Shown piece by piece: positions 17,034 through 25,309 of a stretch of 64,000 bases of DNA. Every line of letters starts with the position of its first letter. Positions within the stretch are counted from its first letter, which is position 1. Source of the stretch: JAFALK01 sp036500605 (GTDB taxonomy: Bacteria > Pseudomonadota > Gammaproteobacteria > Burkholderiales > Burkholderiaceae_C); assembly GCA_036500605.1 (NCBI GenBank), contig DASYBU010000014.1, positions 62,001 to 126,000 on the forward strand, in the 5' to 3' direction. The notes beneath the pieces were generated by a model. That model saw nothing but the letters and a program-made list of their open reading frames with translations, was not told the DNA's origin and ran no database searches. The translations under genes were made by a program, and so were the position numbers.

Positions 17034-17804
17034 ATGCAAATCAAGTTTCCTGCCTCCTGGCTGACGCTGCTCGGCGCCACGCTGCTGGCCGGCTGTGCGG
17101 CGACACCGCCCACGGCCTTGAAGGCCGATCAGCTTGCCGGCATTCACAAGGTGGCGGTGGTCTCGACGGTTGCGCGGAACTTTGAGCGCCAATACATCGG
17201 CTTCACCGTGTTCGGCAATGAACTCGACAAGCTCGACATCACGGACTGGCAGCTCGATGCGCAGTACGAGGAGCAGTTGTCCGCCGCGCTCAAGCCCTAC
17301 AGCCGGCTCCAGCTCGTGCCCACGCCTGACGCCTCCGCGCCCTTCGCGTCGGCGCTCGAGGCCTCGGGGGGCAATGATCTGGCCGCGGCAGGCCCGGCCA
17401 CTCAAGCGCTGTGTCGAGCGCAGGGGCTGGACGCCGTGATCCTGGTGGCGCGGGAGTCACGCAATGATTTCCTGGGCAACTCGAACGCGATCATGCGGGG
17501 CATCGGCGTCTTCGCGAGACCCTCGGGCTCGCGGGTCTCGCATCTGCATCTGCTCGCCACGGTCGCCCTGCTCGGCTGCAAGACCGGCGCGCCGCTGGCG
17601 CAGCGGGACCTGCGCTACAACTTTGCCGACGGCGTGAGCTACAAGGACAGTGTGACGGCCCGGCCCATCGACACCCGCCATTCGCGCCTGCCGGTCGCCA
17701 AATGGGACGACGCGCAACGCAAGTTCATGCGCGACATGCTGGTTTCGCTGCCCGCGCATGCCTGGGCGCCAACACTGGCGACCGTCTTCGGCCCACCGAA
17801 CTGA
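17034..17804 (+). CDS. Putative lipoprotein of unknown function
   Basis: The 256-residue protein has a lipoprotein signal peptide ending in LLAGC, so C21 would be lipidated. The mature part shows alternating strand/helix segments beginning 'GIHKVAVVST', like other predicted envelope lipoproteins, but no named domain. I use the ATG at 17034 rather than an upstream TTG because it gives a standard lipoprotein signal. The next lipoprotein gene follows after nine bases, and a GNAT gene overlaps that one, giving a three-gene unit to 18739. Confidence 0.8.
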   Translation: MQIKFPASWLTLLGATLLAGCAATPPTALKADQLAGIHKVAVVSTVARNFERQYIGFTVFGNELDKLDITDWQLDAQYEEQLSAALKPYSRLQLVPTPDASAPFASALEASGGNDLAAAGPATQALCRAQGLDAVILVARESRNDFLGNSNAIMRGIGVFARPSGSRVSHLHLLATVALLGCKTGAPLAQRDLRYNFADGVSYKDSVTARPIDTRHSRLPVAKWDDAQRKFMRDMLVSLPAHAWAPTLATVFGPPN

Positions 17805-17813
17805 GGCACAGGA

Positions 17814-18224
17814 ATGAGCTCATATCGCGTGCTCTTCTTGGCCCCGCTTGCGCTGCTGCTGGCGGCCTGCCAATCCGCACCGCCTGCGCCACCCGCTGCA
17901 CCCGTCGCGCCCGCAACGCCAACAACGACAACGACAACGGCCAACCCTCGGCAAGCCGCGGCGGCCGCCATTGCGGCGATCAAGTTCGGCGGCGGCGATG
18001 GCAGCTCGATGGAGCTGGCCGTGGTCGTGATGGCTTCGAGTGAATATGTCGGCGTCCAGGCCGAATACCGATGGCTGCGTGAACATCACCCCGGCTGCAA
18101 ACGCACGAACCAGGCCCTGATCCATCAGGGTGACAAGGCTTACGACGCACTTGATATTGAGCTGCCGAATGGCGACAAGCTCAAGGTGTGGTTCGACATC
18201 AGCCCCTTCTTCGGAAAGTATTGA
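17814..18224 (+). CDS. Small putative lipoprotein
   Basis: The 136-residue protein has a signal peptide ending in the lipobox LLAAC (C19), followed by a proline/alanine and polythreonine linker (about 20-47). A globular C-terminal part contains 'MELAVVVMASSEYVGVQAEYRWLREHHPGC'. Long low-complexity linkers after the lipid anchor usually let the domain reach across the periplasm. No family was recognised. It follows the previous lipoprotein gene by nine bases and its stop overlaps the TTG start of the GNAT gene. Confidence 0.75.
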   Translation: MSSYRVLFLAPLALLLAACQSAPPAPPAAPVAPATPTTTTTTANPRQAAAAAIAAIKFGGGDGSSMELAVVVMASSEYVGVQAEYRWLREHHPGCKRTNQALIHQGDKAYDALDIELPNGDKLKVWFDISPFFGKY

Positions 18225-18739
18225 AACCCGCGCCGCTCTTCACCATCCGCCCCATCAACGCGCTCGACGCCGCCGAGATCGAGTGGGTCGCGCAGGGCAT
18301 GCGCGCCACGCTGATCGAGGTGGAAGGCGAGGCTGTCGGGACGGCGCTGTACGACCTCGATTGGCTGCGTGACCGCGTGCGGCAGCATCTCGACGGGCGT
18401 GTTGCAGCGGCGCAGGTTCTGCTCGCCGAAGATGCCCAGGGGCGGTTTCTGGGTTACACCATCGTGCGCCGGGAAGGCGAAGCGGCCGAAGCATCCTATG
18501 GCCTCGTCTCGACCACCTACGTCGCGCCTCCAGCGCGGCGCCAGGGTCTGGCCGACGCGTTGCTGCAAGCCGGTGAGCAATGGATGCAAAGCCGGCACCT
18601 GCCCCACAGCGCGACCTGGACCTCGGCCACCAACACGCCGCTGATCCGGCTGTACGCCAAGCATGGCTACGTGCAAACCGCGACGCATGATCATGTGACG
18701 ACCGGAACGCCGATGGTCAGGCTGGAGCGGGCGCTCTGA
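18221..18739 (+). CDS. GNAT-family N-acetyltransferase
   Basis: The roughly 172-residue protein has the GNAT core: a central beta pair with 'GRFLGYTIVRRE', then 'STTYVAPPARRQGLADALL', which contains the RRxGxA-type acetyl-CoA pyrophosphate loop. A C-terminal 'TPLIRLYAKHGYVQ' corresponds to motif B. It transfers an acetyl group from acetyl-CoA to an unknown amine. The chosen start is the TTG at 18221, which overlaps the TGA of the lipoprotein gene; a GTG at 18188 is an alternative. No substrate clue is visible. Confidence 0.85.
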   Translation: MKPAPLFTIRPINALDAAEIEWVAQGMRATLIEVEGEAVGTALYDLDWLRDRVRQHLDGRVAAAQVLLAEDAQGRFLGYTIVRREGEAAEASYGLVSTTYVAPPARRQGLADALLQAGEQWMQSRHLPHSATWTSATNTPLIRLYAKHGYVQTATHDHVTTGTPMVRLERAL

Positions 18740-18753
18740 CCCGAAGCGTTTGC

Positions 18754-19323
18754 TTAGAAGCTGTAGCGCACACCGGCCGTGATCGCGTGTACCGCGACAC
18801 TCTCCGTCGAATATTTCCCGCGGCTGAAATCAACGCCAAGTTGTAGTTTCACATTCTGAGCAAGCGTGTAGTTCGCGCCAATGCCCGAGTACAGCTGCGT
18901 AGAGCTGTCTGACCCGGTGTAAAAGCCACCTGAGTCGGACGATCCGTACATGTCCGCGGATGCGGTGCCCTTGACCCGGGCAAGTCCCAGGCGCATGGTC
19001 AGCGCCCAGTCTTGATTGAACTTAGCTTGGTAGGCGAGTCCGAAGGTCACGGCCTGCCCGCGAAAGCCCAGCTCGCCTCCTGACCCGCGCACTTTTGCCT
19101 TGCCAAAGTCGACATAACCCACTTCAGCAGCCAGCCCATGACCCAGCTCGTAGCCTCCGATGACTTTGATTGCCACGGGATTGGTTTTGCATGAGAGTCC
19201 TTCAGGGCAACCAATACCTACATGGCCCGTCCCGGCATCCAGGCTGACGTAGCCCTGAGCGGTGGCGGCCGCGGAAATAGAAACGGCCGCAATCGCGACC
19301 AGAGGGACAACAATTTTCTTCAT
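18754..19323 (-). CDS. Outer-membrane beta-barrel protein, OmpA-like
   Basis: The 189-residue protein has a signal peptide (MKKIVVPLVAIAAVSISAAATA, cut near AQG). Alternating amphipathic strands follow, and the C-terminus is '...AGVRYSF', with the terminal phenylalanine used for Bam insertion. The pattern GYELGHGLAAEVGYVDFGKAKV is typical of eight-stranded OmpA/OmpX-like barrels. A cysteine pair in 'GCPEGLSC' may form a loop disulphide. The ATG at 19323 is chosen because upstream in-frame sequence is not signal-like. Codon use is a little less GC-rich than neighbours. The 128 bases to the hybrid kinase gene hold nothing recognisable. Confidence 0.85.
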   Translation of the reverse strand: MKKIVVPLVAIAAVSISAAATAQGYVSLDAGTGHVGIGCPEGLSCKTNPVAIKVIGGYELGHGLAAEVGYVDFGKAKVRGSGGELGFRGQAVTFGLAYQAKFNQDWALTMRLGLARVKGTASADMYGSSDSGGFYTGSDSSTQLYSGIGANYTLAQNVKLQLGVDFSRGKYSTESVAVHAITAGVRYSF

Positions 19324-19451
19324 GACTCCGCCGTACAACAACAAGCAAACGTCACACGACGCTCTTGCATTTTGGGAAAGCCATGTCGGCCTTGGCGAGC
19401 AAGCATCGAGCAGATGTTGCCTGTCGCCTACGGGAGTCCCTGACTCAAGTT

Positions 19452-21203
19452 CTATTCGCTGCGCGCAGTGACTCGAATCAAGGTCTCCTGCAAGGCCTCC
19501 AGCAACGTCGCCTCCAGCACCGGCTTGTGCAGCAGCCGTAAGCCGGCCGCCTCGGCTTCGCGCACGCATTCGGCTGAGGTGTCGCCGCTGATCAGCAGTG
19601 CTTGCAGACCGGGCAGCATGCCGCGCAAGGCGCGTATCGCGGCCAGACCGTCTTCCTTGCCGCGCAGCCGCAGATCGCACAGGACCAGATCGGGGGGCCT
19701 GCGCAGGCTTTGCAGCAGGGCCTCGCGCGTGTCGCCCGCACCGGCCACTTCACAGCCGTGCGTCTCCAGCAAGGTCTGCATGGCGCGGCGCACCTGTTCT
19801 TCGTTGTCGAGCACCAGCACGCGCAGGCCGGTCAGGTCGGCTTGCGCAGCAGGCTCGCCACCGCTCTCGCCCGCGTGGCCCTCGGCCACGGCCAGACCGA
19901 GGCTGAAACAGCTGCCCACGCCGGGCGCGGATTCGAGCGCAAGGCTCAGGTCGAGCAGGTCCACCAGCCGCGTGACGATCGACAGGCCCAAGCCCAGCCC
20001 GTGACCGCGGTCGCGCTCGTGATTGCCGACCTGGTAGAACTCCTCGAACACGCGGGCCTGCTCGGCGCCGGCGATGCCGATGCCGGTGTCGCGCACCGCC
20101 ATGCGCCAAAGGCCGCCGTCGCGCGTGACCGTCACCTGCACATGGCCGCGTTCCGTGTACTTGATGGCGTTGTCGAGCAGGTTGCGCACCACGCGATCGA
20201 GCAGCACCGGATCAGTCTCGACGCTGCATTGCGGCGGGCAGTCGAGCGCCAGCACCAGGCCCTTCAGATGCGCGGCCGGCATGAGCTCACGCGTCAGCCG
20301 CTGCAGCCACGGCGCCAGATTGAAGAGCTGCTGGCGCACCGGCACCTGTTGCGCATCGAGCTTGGAGATGTCGAGCAGCGCATCCATTTGCGCGGCCAGC
20401 ACCTGCAAGGCCAGATTGAGATTGCGCCCGATCTCGGCGCTCAGCTGATCAAGCGGGCGACGCATCAGCGCCGCGCCGTACAGGCTCAGCGTGTGCATGG
20501 GCTGGCGCAGGTCATGGCTGGCCGCGGCGAGGAAGCGGGTCTTGGCCTGCATGGCCTGCTCGGCCTGTTGCAAGGCCGTGCGCAATTGCTGATTGCCACG
20601 GGCCTGGTGAACCCGCGCCTGCAAGGCCTGGATCAGGCTTCGGTAGTTGTCGCGCGCCAGGTCGAGGAGGATCAGGCCGTACACCATCAGCAGGCCCGCC
20701 ATGCCCCATTCAAGCCAGGACGAACGGCCGGGGCCCAGCACCAGCCAACCCAGCGCCTCGGCCAGCAGCACCGGGCCGATGAAGGCGGCAAGCAGTGCCG
20801 TGTGGCCCATCGTGGTGGACACCGCACCGGCACACACGGCCAGCAGCAGCATGGCCTGCACCATGCGTTGAGGCTCGTCGAGCCAGGGCACGAAGCCCAG
20901 CGAGAGCGCCAGCACCACGCCGTTCAAGGCGTTCACGCTGATCGCCCAGCGCAGGCGCCGCGGCAGGGGCTGGCTGTCCAGGCCGGGCAAGCGCTTGAGC
21001 ACGGCCCAGCGCACGGTCAGGGCAGCGGCCACCAGCACGCACCAGCCGACCACCCAGGGCCACGCCAGGTGCTGCGCCGCCATGCAGGCCAGCACAAGCG
21101 CCACCAAGCCCACAGGGTAAGCCGCGCGCGCGCCCTGCCGGGCCAGCAGGAGCAACAGCTCCTCTCGGATGCCGCGTGTGGGGGTTGAAGCTTCGTTGGA
21201 CAT
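19452..21203 (-). CDS. Hybrid sensor histidine kinase/response regulator
   Basis: The 583-residue protein has about six membrane helices (residues 28-180), a coiled linker, and a kinase core with H230 in AASHDLRQPMHTL. The ATPase domain has an N box LLDNAIKYT (342-350), DTGIGIA (372-378) and GLGLGLSIV (402-410). A C-terminal receiver domain starts near 460, with D510 in LVLCDLRLRG. The 'SHDLRQP' H-box variety is typical of kinases lacking an extracytoplasmic sensor. The ATG at 21203 begins the family-like N-terminus; the upstream extension is not conserved-looking. No separate regulator gene lies nearby, so its output partner is elsewhere. Confidence 0.92.
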   Translation of the reverse strand: MSNEASTPTRGIREELLLLLARQGARAAYPVGLVALVLACMAAQHLAWPWVVGWCVLVAAALTVRWAVLKRLPGLDSQPLPRRLRWAISVNALNGVVLALSLGFVPWLDEPQRMVQAMLLLAVCAGAVSTTMGHTALLAAFIGPVLLAEALGWLVLGPGRSSWLEWGMAGLLMVYGLILLDLARDNYRSLIQALQARVHQARGNQQLRTALQQAEQAMQAKTRFLAAASHDLRQPMHTLSLYGAALMRRPLDQLSAEIGRNLNLALQVLAAQMDALLDISKLDAQQVPVRQQLFNLAPWLQRLTRELMPAAHLKGLVLALDCPPQCSVETDPVLLDRVVRNLLDNAIKYTERGHVQVTVTRDGGLWRMAVRDTGIGIAGAEQARVFEEFYQVGNHERDRGHGLGLGLSIVTRLVDLLDLSLALESAPGVGSCFSLGLAVAEGHAGESGGEPAAQADLTGLRVLVLDNEEQVRRAMQTLLETHGCEVAGAGDTREALLQSLRRPPDLVLCDLRLRGKEDGLAAIRALRGMLPGLQALLISGDTSAECVREAEAAGLRLLHKPVLEATLLEALQETLIRVTARSE

Positions 21204-21388
21204 TTTTTTCGGGCGATGCGGCGGGGAATTCAAGCATCGGCCGGTGAGCCTATCGCGGCATCCCTCGACCGGCAAATGTGAATATGCCCGCTCGATGTTC
21301 AAATCAACTGAATCCTGAGATCAAGCCCGGTGAACCGCGCCACCGTGCGCGGCCCGCAAACTGCCCCTCATTCGCAAGGCCCATCTCC

Positions 21389-21946
21389 ATGTCGACCTCT
21401 TCTTTCAACACCGTCAAGTCAGCGCGTTATGGTTTCATCGCCATGACCTTCCACTGGGTGCTGGCGCTGGCCATCATCGGAGCCTTCAGCGTGGGCTGGT
21501 ACATGGCCGACCTGCCCTTCTCGCTGACACGGCTCAAGCTGTTCAACTGGCACAAATGGGCCGGCGTGACGATCCTGGCGCTGTCCGCCCTGCGTTTGCT
21601 GTGGCGCCTTTTCAACAAGCCGCCGGCCGATGTGCCGATGCCCGGCTGGCAGGCCAAGGCCGCGCATGTCACGCACTGGCTGCTGTATCTGGCCTTCTTC
21701 GCCGTGCCGCTGACGGGCTGGGCCTACAGCTCGGCGGCGGGGTTCCCGATCGTCTGGTTTGGCATGCTGCCGCTGCCCGACCTGGTGGGCCCGGACAAGG
21801 CCCTGGCCGAAACCCTCAAGCAGACCCACCACTTGTTCGCCTGGGGTCTGTGCGCCCTGGTGCTGGCGCATATCGGCGCCGCACTCCAGCATCAGTTCAT
21901 CGAACGTGACGGCCTGATCCGGCGCATGCTGCCGGGCCGCCGCTGA
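21389..21946 (+). CDS. Cytochrome b561
   Basis: The 185-residue four-helix membrane haem protein has conserved histidines in 'MTFHWVLALAIIGAF', 'FNWHKWAGV', 'HVTHWLLYL' and 'HHLFAWGLCALVLAHIGAALQHQF', as expected for bis-His ligation of two haem b groups. It would pass electrons from the quinol pool to a periplasmic partner. Two YceI genes follow at 21970 and 22572 on the same strand; cytochrome b561-YceI neighbourhoods are common in Proteobacteria and YceI proteins bind polyisoprenoid quinones or lipids. The start at 21389 matches the family N-terminus. Confidence 0.93.
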   Translation: MSTSSFNTVKSARYGFIAMTFHWVLALAIIGAFSVGWYMADLPFSLTRLKLFNWHKWAGVTILALSALRLLWRLFNKPPADVPMPGWQAKAAHVTHWLLYLAFFAVPLTGWAYSSAAGFPIVWFGMLPLPDLVGPDKALAETLKQTHHLFAWGLCALVLAHIGAALQHQFIERDGLIRRMLPGRR

Positions 21947-21969
21947 ACCTTCCCAAGGAGCACACCCTC

Positions 21970-22515
21970 ATGAAGAAATTCCTGTTCGCCGCCCTCGCCT
22001 TCACGGCCGTCGCTGCGCAAGCCGCGCCGCAACTGCAAGCCGCGCAAAGCGAGTTGCAGTTCGCCGCCAAGCAGATGGGCGTGCCCGTCGAGGGCCGCTT
22101 CAAGCGCTTCGATGCGCAGCTGACGTTCGATGCCAAGAAGCCCGAGGCCGACAAGGTCAGCTTCACGGTCGACATGGCCAGCGGCACGATCGGCGCGCCC
22201 GAGTACGACTCCGAGCTGGTCAAGGCCGCGTGGTTCAACACCAAGGCGTTGCCGCAAGCCACGTTCGTCTCGACCGCCTTCAAGCCCGCCGGCGCAGGCA
22301 AGTTCGAGGTGAGCGGCAAGCTGACGATCAAGGGCCAGTCGCGCGACGTGGTCGTGCCCGTCACGCTGGCGCAGTCGGGCAGCAATGCGACGGCCACCGG
22401 CACCCTGACGATCAAGCGCCTCGATTTCAAGATCGGCGACGGCGAATGGGCCGACACCTCGGTCGTCGCCAACGACGTCAGCATCAAGTTCAAGCTGGCC
22501 TTCACCGGTCTCTGA
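21970..22515 (+). CDS. YceI-family periplasmic lipid-binding protein 1
   Basis: The 181-residue protein has a signal peptide (MKKFLFAALAFTAVAAQA) and one YceI lipocalin-like barrel. Typical phrases are 'QSELQFAAKQMGVPVEGRFKRFDAQL', 'ASGTIGAPEYDSELVKAAWFNTKALPQATFVS' and 'GKLTIKGQSRDVVVPVT'. YceI barrels bind long isoprenoid chains such as ubiquinone in the periplasm. It begins 23 bases after the cytochrome b561 gene with an aaggag binding site, so the genes form an operon. It is only distantly similar to the next YceI gene, so the pair is old. Confidence 0.93.
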   Translation: MKKFLFAALAFTAVAAQAAPQLQAAQSELQFAAKQMGVPVEGRFKRFDAQLTFDAKKPEADKVSFTVDMASGTIGAPEYDSELVKAAWFNTKALPQATFVSTAFKPAGAGKFEVSGKLTIKGQSRDVVVPVTLAQSGSNATATGTLTIKRLDFKIGDGEWADTSVVANDVSIKFKLAFTGL

Positions 22516-22571
22516 CGGCCGGTGACCGGCCTTTGATTTCCTTCCAACCCACGACTCGAAAGCACCCCACC

Positions 22572-23141
22572 ATGAAGAAGATCCTGTTCGCCCTGGCCCT
22601 GCTGGCCACCGGCTTCGCCCACGCCGAGACCGCCACCTACGCGATCGACCCGACCCACACCTACGTGACCTACGAGATCCAGCATTTCGGCACGTCCACG
22701 AACCGTGGCCGCTTCGACAAGAAGGAAGGCACCGTGCAGCTGGACAAGGCTGCCAAGACCGGCAAGGTTGACGTCACTTTCCAGGTCGCCAGCATCAACA
22801 CCGGCTATGTCGCGATGGACAAGCACGTGATGAGCAACGAAATCCTCGACGCCGAGAAGTTCCCGACCGTCCACTTCGTCGGCGACAAGTTCACCTTCGA
22901 CGGCGACAAGGTCAGCTCGGTCAGCGGCATGCTGACCATGAAGGGCAAGACCGGCCCCGTCACCCTGAAGGCCACGCACTTCAACTGCTACGAGAGCCCG
23001 ATGCTCAACAAGCGTGAAGTCTGCGGCGGAGACTTCGAAACCGTGATCGATCGCCCGTACTACGGCGTGGACTACGGCGTTGCGTACGGCTTCTCGAAGT
23101 CGCTCAAGCTCGTCATTCAAGTCGAAGCCATCAAGCAATAA
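22572..23141 (+). CDS. YceI-family periplasmic lipid-binding protein 2
   Basis: The 189-residue protein has a signal peptide (MKKILFALALLATGFAHA) and a YceI barrel. 'YAIDPTHTYVTYEIQHFGTSTNRGRF' is the classic YceI start, and 'MSNEILDAEKFPTVHFVGDKFTF' a core segment. It has a cysteine pair (NCYESPM...EVCGG) that paralogue 1 lacks. It is the third gene of the cytochrome b561 unit. The frame is open upstream across the previous gene, but only the ATG at 22572 gives a signal peptide. A strong intrinsic terminator lies 147 bases past its stop. Confidence 0.93.
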   Translation: MKKILFALALLATGFAHAETATYAIDPTHTYVTYEIQHFGTSTNRGRFDKKEGTVQLDKAAKTGKVDVTFQVASINTGYVAMDKHVMSNEILDAEKFPTVHFVGDKFTFDGDKVSSVSGMLTMKGKTGPVTLKATHFNCYESPMLNKREVCGGDFETVIDRPYYGVDYGVAYGFSKSLKLVIQVEAIKQ

Positions 23142-23145
23142 ATGT

Positions 23146-23280
23146 TGGCCCCCGGGTCGCGAGTACGCGGCCCACCCCCCGAGGGGGTGCCGATCCTTGC
23201 CGGCATGGGCCAGCAAGGACATCGGCTCAAGGCGGCCTTGGGGCGGCCCGGCGCCCGCCGTGAGTAAAAACACGTACCGA
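23146..23280. repeat. Intergenic palindromic, Burkholderiales-type spacer repeat
   Basis: The 294-base gap between the YceI gene and the next kinase gene holds GC-rich palindromic sequence. CCCCCCGAGGGGG lies near 23175, and GCCGATCCTTGC pairs imperfectly with GCAAGGACATCGGC (about 23188-23227). Similar 'ccccc-gaggggg' spacer sequence lies at 52802-52887. It does not encode a protein. After it comes the terminator at 23288. Confidence 0.5.
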
Positions 23281-23287
23281 ATGCGCG

Positions 23288-23320
23288 AGCCCGCCCAGGA
23301 CACCCTGGGCGGGCTTTTTT
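23288..23320 (+). terminator. Rho-independent terminator after cytochrome b561-YceI operon
   Basis: A perfect 12-bp stem, AGCCCGCCCAGG (23288-23299) with CCTGGGCGGGCT (23304-23315), has a four-base loop (ACAC). With the last base of the stem the 3' side runs into TTTTTT. This is a textbook intrinsic terminator. Confidence 0.92.
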
Positions 23321-23435
23321 CATTGGCGCCCATCGTGCGCATCTGCAGTTCATCCCAGGCCGGCTGCGGCGTATCGCCCAGGCCACGCCTAACGGTGAGC
23401 GCTTGCGTACAGTCCGAACCATCAAAAGGTTCCCC

Positions 23436-24854
23436 ATGAACGCAGTCCCTACCTCCCCCACTCCCTACCAGCGCTGGCTGCGCTTTGCGGCCGCGGCCGT
23501 GAAGTTTTTCCACCTTTACGCGAACTGGCTGGTCTCGATCACCTGGAAGCGCTTCGCGATGCTGGCGCTGGCGTTGATCATCGGCGCCAACATCCTGCAG
23601 GCGCTGCCGCCCTTCACCTGGCGCGTGACCGACACGGTCGACATGGAAGACCAGCCGGTGGCCGAACCCCGCGCCCCGAAACAGCCCAAGGCGGCCAAGC
23701 CCGCCAAGGAAGCAGCCAAGCCGGCGATCTCGATCGACAAGCCGATCCACTACGAGGTCAGCATCGACGAGCGCGGCCTGCGCATCCATCCGATGCAAGC
23801 GGCGAGCGCGGCATCATCGGCAGCTTCGTCGTCTTCGTCGTCGTCCTCCTCCTCGTCCAGCGACGATGAGGACAGCGACATGCCCTCGATCAACATCGAG
23901 TTCCCCAAGGACGCCAAGGATGCGAAGGACCTGCAGCAGACGAAGGACGCGCTGCACAAAGCCGTCGAGGAAGCCCGCCAGCAACTCAACGACCACGCGC
24001 AGGAAGCGGCCGAAGCCGTGCGCGATGCCGCTGCCGACGCCCGCGAGGCCGCCACCCACATCCCCCGCATGCGCCACACGGTTGTTCACCTCGGCGATTT
24101 CCTCGACAAGCTGGCCGTCTTCTGGGTGCTCGGTTCGCTGATCATCAAGGCCACCTACAAGGGCCGCATCGTGGCCGAGAAGAAGGCCGCACAGGCCGCC
24201 GAAACGGCCGAGGCCGAATCGCTGAAGCGCCAGGTCGTCGAAGCCCGCATGGCCGCCATGCAGGCGCAGGTCGAACCGCACTTCCTGTTCAACACGCTGG
24301 CCTCGATCGACCATTTGATTGAAACCGACCCGCCGCGCGCCTCGCAGATGCAGAAGAACCTGATCGCCCTGCTGCGCGCCTCGATGCCCACCATGCGTGA
24401 AGCCAACGCCACCGGCGTGCGCGATCTGGGCCGCGAGCTGGCCGTGATCCGCCCGTATCTTGAGATCCTCAAGGTCCGCATGGAAGAACGCCTGCAAACC
24501 GTGATCGACGTGCCCGATGGCCTGCTCTCGGCCGAGTTCCCGCCCATGATGATCCAGAGCCTGGTCGAGAACGCGATCAAGCATGGCCTGGAGCCCAAGG
24601 CCGAGGGCGGCAGCCTGACCGTCAAGGCCGAGATTGCCCACGGCAAGCTGGTGGTCTGCGTGGCCGACACCGGCCTGGGCTTCGGCCGCGCCGCCACCGC
24701 CGGCACCGGCGTGGGCCTGGCCAATATCCGCGAACGTTTGAACCTGTTGTACGGCGGCAAGGCCTCGGTCACCGTGTCCGAGAACCAGCCCAGCGGCACC
24801 CGCGTGACCATCACGGTGCCCTATGTCAGTCGCGCCGATGGCGCAGCAGCTTGA
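23436..24854 (+). CDS. LytS/YehU-type sensor histidine kinase with polyserine linker
   Basis: The 472-residue protein has a first membrane helix near 35-57 and a lysine/proline-rich stretch. A run of 12 serines (131-142) is followed by an acidic patch (DDEDSD). A helical, alanine/glutamate-rich region comes next, then a second membrane segment near 226-240. The PF06580-type kinase domain has H282 in QAQVEPHFLFNTL, and the ATPase domain has SLVENAIKHGLEPK, DTGLGFG and GVGLANIRERL. The partner is the LytTR regulator at 25306, and a small membrane protein gene stands between them. The stop codon lies inside a TTGA repeat. Confidence 0.92.
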   Translation: MNAVPTSPTPYQRWLRFAAAAVKFFHLYANWLVSITWKRFAMLALALIIGANILQALPPFTWRVTDTVDMEDQPVAEPRAPKQPKAAKPAKEAAKPAISIDKPIHYEVSIDERGLRIHPMQAASAASSAASSSSSSSSSSSSDDEDSDMPSINIEFPKDAKDAKDLQQTKDALHKAVEEARQQLNDHAQEAAEAVRDAAADAREAATHIPRMRHTVVHLGDFLDKLAVFWVLGSLIIKATYKGRIVAEKKAAQAAETAEAESLKRQVVEARMAAMQAQVEPHFLFNTLASIDHLIETDPPRASQMQKNLIALLRASMPTMREANATGVRDLGRELAVIRPYLEILKVRMEERLQTVIDVPDGLLSAEFPPMMIQSLVENAIKHGLEPKAEGGSLTVKAEIAHGKLVVCVADTGLGFGRAATAGTGVGLANIRERLNLLYGGKASVTVSENQPSGTRVTITVPYVSRADGAAA

Positions 24855-24878
24855 TTGATTGATTGATTGATTGATTGA
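24851..24878 (+). repeat. (TTGA)7 tetranucleotide repeat
   Basis: Seven perfect TTGA units run from 24851 to 24878. The kinase stop codon (24852-24854) is in the first unit. The repeat ends directly at the gg-agaa binding-site region of the next gene, whose ATG is at 24890. Copy-number change would alter the distance between kinase stop and next start without changing either protein; because TTG and TGA occur in each unit, all frames are also affected. Confidence 0.95.
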
Positions 24879-24889
24879 GGAGAACCACC

Positions 24890-25309
24890 ATGAGAACCTT
24901 CTTCCGCCTCGTCTTCGGTTTCGGCCTCGGCCTGGCCGCCCTGATCTTCATCGCCTGCATCCTGGCCGTCGTGGTCGGCCATGCTCACGGCCTGTTCTCG
25001 CCCGACTTCAGCGTCAACGTGAACGGCGACGATCTGGACATGGTGCAGTTCAGCGGCGGCAGTTGGCTGGGCTCGCTGATCGCCGTGCTGGTGATGGGCG
25101 TCGTGGCCCTGGTGCTCGGGCTCGTTCTGCCGCTGGTTTTGCTGGTTAGCGTCGGGCTGCCGCTGCTGGTGGCGGCCCTGGCCGTGGCGATCGTGCTCGC
25201 CGTGGTCGGCGGTGTCGGCGCGGTGGTCTGCTCGCCGGTGATCCTGTTCGCTTTCTTCCTGCTCTGGCTGGTCAAGCGCAACAAGTCGAAGGTAGCATCG
25301 CACCCATGA
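24890..25309 (+). CDS. Small integral membrane protein in LytS/LytTR operon
   Basis: The 139-residue protein is very hydrophobic: helices near 7-29, 60-84, 84-105 and 108-127, with a short polar loop (SVNVNGDDLDMVQF, about 42-55) and a basic C-terminal tail (KRNKSK). The ATG at 24890 follows a gaggaga binding site straight after the TTGA repeat. An in-frame TTG lies within the repeat itself. The stop overlaps the ATG of the response regulator, so translation of the two is coupled. A role in modulating the neighbouring kinase is possible but unproven. Confidence 0.78.
   Translation: MRTFFRLVFGFGLGLAALIFIACILAVVVGHAHGLFSPDFSVNVNGDDLDMVQFSGGSWLGSLIAVLVMGVVALVLGLVLPLVLLVSVGLPLLVAALAVAIVLAVVGGVGAVVCSPVILFAFFLLWLVKRNKSKVASHP

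Noticed and set aside
13250..17113. Open frame of about 1,290 codons on the minus strand opposite iorAB
   Set aside because: It mirrors the codon bias of the real gene (high GC third positions), is arginine/alanine/histidine-rich and carries no domain; iorAB on the plus strand is complete.
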